Origin: WHSM01 sp050701635
GTDB taxonomy: Bacteria; Actinomycetota; Actinomycetes; Mycobacteriales; Micromonosporaceae
DNA length: 15,052 nucleotides
Direction of reading: 5' to 3'
Assembly: GCA_050701635.1 (NCBI GenBank)
Contig: JBOGDF010000109.1
Location: forward strand, 1-15,052
Position 1 is the stretch's first letter; every line of letters starts with the position of its first letter. Of the stretch, positions 13,626 to 15,052 are shown one piece after another. Under the pieces are notes generated by a model. It was not told where the DNA came from. It worked only from the letters and a program-made list of their open reading frames with translations, and did no database searches. The position numbers and the translations under genes were made by a program.

Positions 13626-13655
13626 AGAGAACCGGGTCGTACCCTCTAATGTCAA
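13626..13655 (-). promoter_or_regulatory. possible promoter of the chitinase gene
   Basis: On the minus strand a perfect TTGACA (13655-13650) is followed after 18 bp by TTCTCT (13631-13626), a weak -10. It lies 39 nt or more upstream of the chitinase ATG. The known 12-bp direct repeats of Streptomyces chitinase promoters were not seen. Confidence 0.4.
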
Positions 13656-13675
13656 GGTTTCTTAACTATTTATTC
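13655..13675 (+). promoter_or_regulatory. AT-rich core of the shared chitinase/GH16 promoter region
   Basis: This stretch (GGTTTCTTAACTATTTATTC and its flank) is one of the few AT-rich stretches in the window. It contains GTTTCTTAAC, which looks like a degenerate half of the AGGAAA/TTTCCTAA-type repeats that I recall upstream of secreted hydrolase genes in this group. It also offers -10-like boxes (TAACTAT, TATTTATT) for the GH16 gene. The assignment is tentative. Confidence 0.3.
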
Positions 13676-13705
13676 GTGTGTACGGGACCTGGGGAGGCAC
13701 CCGCC

Positions 13706-14941
13706 ATGAAAACGCCACGTATCAGCTGTCTCGCCGCCGTCCTGGTGGCCGCCGCCGGACTAGCCGTCGCGGTGGTCTCGCCCGGCCCCACCGCCGAGGC
13801 CGCCGTCGGCCCGTTGACGTGGGCAGACGAATTCAACGCCGCCGCCGGTACGGGGCCCGACCCGGCGAAGTGGAAGCACGACATCGGCGGCAGCGGGTGG
13901 GGCAACAACGAGCGGCAGTACTACACCAGCAGCACCCGCAACGCCGCCCACGACGGGAACGGCAACATGGTGATCACGGCCCGCCGGGAGAACCCGGCCG
14001 GCTACCAGTGCCACTACGGGACCTGCGAATACACCTCCGCGCGGCTGCTCACCGCGGGTCGCTTCGATCAGGCGTACGGCCGGTTCGAGGCGCGGCTGCG
14101 AGTGCCGCGGGGGCAGGGGATCTGGCCCGCGTTCTGGATGCTCGGCAACGACATCGGCACCAACCCGTGGCCGAACTCCGGCGAGATCGACATCATGGAG
14201 AACATCGGGCGGGAGCCGAGCACCGTACACGGAACGCTGCACGGACCGGGCTACTCCGGAGGCGCCGGGCTCACCGGGAGCTACACCCTGCCGGGTGGTC
14301 AGGCCTTCGCCGACGCCTTCCACACCTTCACCGTCGACTGGGCGCCCGACTCGGTCACCTGGTACGTCGACGGCGTCCAGTATTCGCGCAAGACCCCGGC
14401 GGACGCCGGCGGCAACCGGTGGGTCTTCGACCACCCGTTCTTCATGCTGCTGAACGTCGCGGTCGGTGGCTACTGGCCCGGCTACCCGGACGGTACGACG
14501 GTCTTCCCGCAGACCATGACGATCGACTACGTACGGGTCTACTCGTACGCGACGAGCGGCGCGACCGGCCCGATCACCGGCCTCGCCGGCAAGTGCGTCG
14601 ACGTGGCGGCCGCCGGCACCGGGGACGGCACCCGGGTGCAGCTCTACACCTGCAACGGCACCGCCGCGCAGCGCTGGACGATCGGGTCCGACGGCACGAT
14701 CCGTGCGCTCGGCAAGTGCCTGGACGTGTCGGGCGGCTCCACAGTGGACGGAGCTCGGGTGCAGCTGTGGACGTGCAACGGCACCGGGGCGCAGCGGTGG
14801 ACGTACACATCAGGTCGTGATCTTGTAAATCCGCAGGCGAACAAATGCCTGGACGTCACCGGCAACAACTCCGCCGACGGCACCCCACTGCAACTCTGGA
14901 GCTGCCACGGCGGCGCGAACCAGAAGTGGTCGCTGCCCTAG
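13706..14941 (+). CDS. secreted GH16 beta-1,3-glucanase with C-terminal ricin-type (CBM13) domain
   Basis: This 411-residue exported endoglucanase is likely active on laminarin or fungal beta-1,3-glucan. The signal peptide MKTPRISCLAAVLVAAAGLAVAVVS ends near TAEA (about residue 32). The GH16 domain spans about 36-281 and has the catalytic motif GEIDIMENIG, with nucleophile Glu160, Asp162 and acid/base Glu165; WGNNERQYYT at 65-74 and GIWPAFWML at 138-146 line the cleft as in laminarinases. A short linker leads to a beta-trefoil lectin domain (about 289-411) with three QxW repeats (Gln322-Trp324, Gln363-Trp365, Gln406-Trp408). The ATG has GGGGAGG 8 nt upstream. The gene shares a 118-bp promoter region with the divergent chitinase gene. 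Confidence 0.94.
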   Translation: MKTPRISCLAAVLVAAAGLAVAVVSPGPTAEAAVGPLTWADEFNAAAGTGPDPAKWKHDIGGSGWGNNERQYYTSSTRNAAHDGNGNMVITARRENPAGYQCHYGTCEYTSARLLTAGRFDQAYGRFEARLRVPRGQGIWPAFWMLGNDIGTNPWPNSGEIDIMENIGREPSTVHGTLHGPGYSGGAGLTGSYTLPGGQAFADAFHTFTVDWAPDSVTWYVDGVQYSRKTPADAGGNRWVFDHPFFMLLNVAVGGYWPGYPDGTTVFPQTMTIDYVRVYSYATSGATGPITGLAGKCVDVAAAGTGDGTRVQLYTCNGTAAQRWTIGSDGTIRALGKCLDVSGGSTVDGARVQLWTCNGTGAQRWTYTSGRDLVNPQANKCLDVTGNNSADGTPLQLWSCHGGANQKWSLP

Positions 14942-15052
14942 CTAGTGCCCTGCGCCAGAGATTGGTTGATGAAGTCCGGTGTCCAGGTGGTGCGTCGCAA
15001 GGCGGAGGAGGAGCCAATACCGGTGTTGTATTGGCGACGACGACAACGCCGC
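14942..15052. other. possible edge of a repeated or mobile element
   Basis: After the GH16 stop, the sequence changes character. It begins CTAGTGCCCTGCGCCAGAG, contains a dyad CCAATAC-CGGTGTT-GTATTGG (15014-15034) and has a run of GGCGGAGGAGGAG. Both strands are open to the window end: on the plus strand from ATG 14969 (MKSGVQVVRRKAEEEPIP...) and on the minus strand up to a TAG at 14942. I have the impression of a multi-copy actinobacterial intergenic element, but no transposase or terminal repeat pair is visible, so this is a guess. Confidence 0.3.

Noticed and set aside
14969..15052. Plus-strand frame MKSGVQVVRRKAEEEPIP... at the window end
   Set aside because: It has no RBS and is cut by the edge, and the opposite strand is equally open; there is not enough to call a gene.

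Overview
The window is about 15 kb of very GC-rich DNA. Codon third positions are almost all G or C, GTG starts are common, the RBSs are strong GGAGG type, and several genes look leaderless. LysC-Asd lies next to LeuA, many exported proteins are present, and there is an F420-type PPOX protein. Together these suggest a filamentous actinobacterium, probably Micromonosporaceae (inference only; no rRNA or other marker gene is present).

Left part (1-5520), amino-acid biosynthesis. leuA (2-isopropylmalate synthase) is on the minus strand. It is preceded by a leader of about 140 nt encoding the 14-residue peptide MWTALLLRRRDEAL. The Leu-Leu-Leu codons of this peptide are perfectly complementary over 11 nt to the leuA Shine-Dalgarno region. 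This looks like a leucine-responsive switch acting on translation, and it is the best regulatory find in the window. A small lipoprotein gene (minus strand, TTA as second codon) is divergent from the lysC-asd operon (plus strand). lysC has an internal, well-spaced RBS and GTG start for a 172-residue beta subunit.

Middle part (5520-9400), minus-strand genes for a secreted subtilisin-like protease, an OsmC-type peroxidase and an orphan amino-acid-type substrate-binding lipoprotein, followed by a BrnT/BrnA-like toxin-antitoxin pair. The pair overlaps by 8 nt, and a perfect GTATACG-ACC-CGTATAC dyad lies over its promoter region. A PPOX/FMN split-barrel protein gene diverges from this pair.

Right part (9400-12050), plus-strand genes for a Baeyer-Villiger-type flavin monooxygenase, a PhnB/VOC-fold protein, and a PPOX F420-dependent-type oxidoreductase that starts directly behind a strong terminator hairpin.

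Far right (12050-15052), two divergent secreted polysaccharide hydrolases share one short promoter region: a GH18 chitinase with an N-terminal carbohydrate-binding-like domain and Pro/Thr linker, and a GH16 beta-1,3-glucanase with a C-terminal ricin-type (CBM13) domain. Their substrates, chitin and beta-1,3-glucan, are the main polymers of fungal cell walls. The last 110 bases do not belong to either gene and look like the edge of a repeated or mobile element cut by the window. No tRNA, rRNA, CRISPR array or complete transposon was found.
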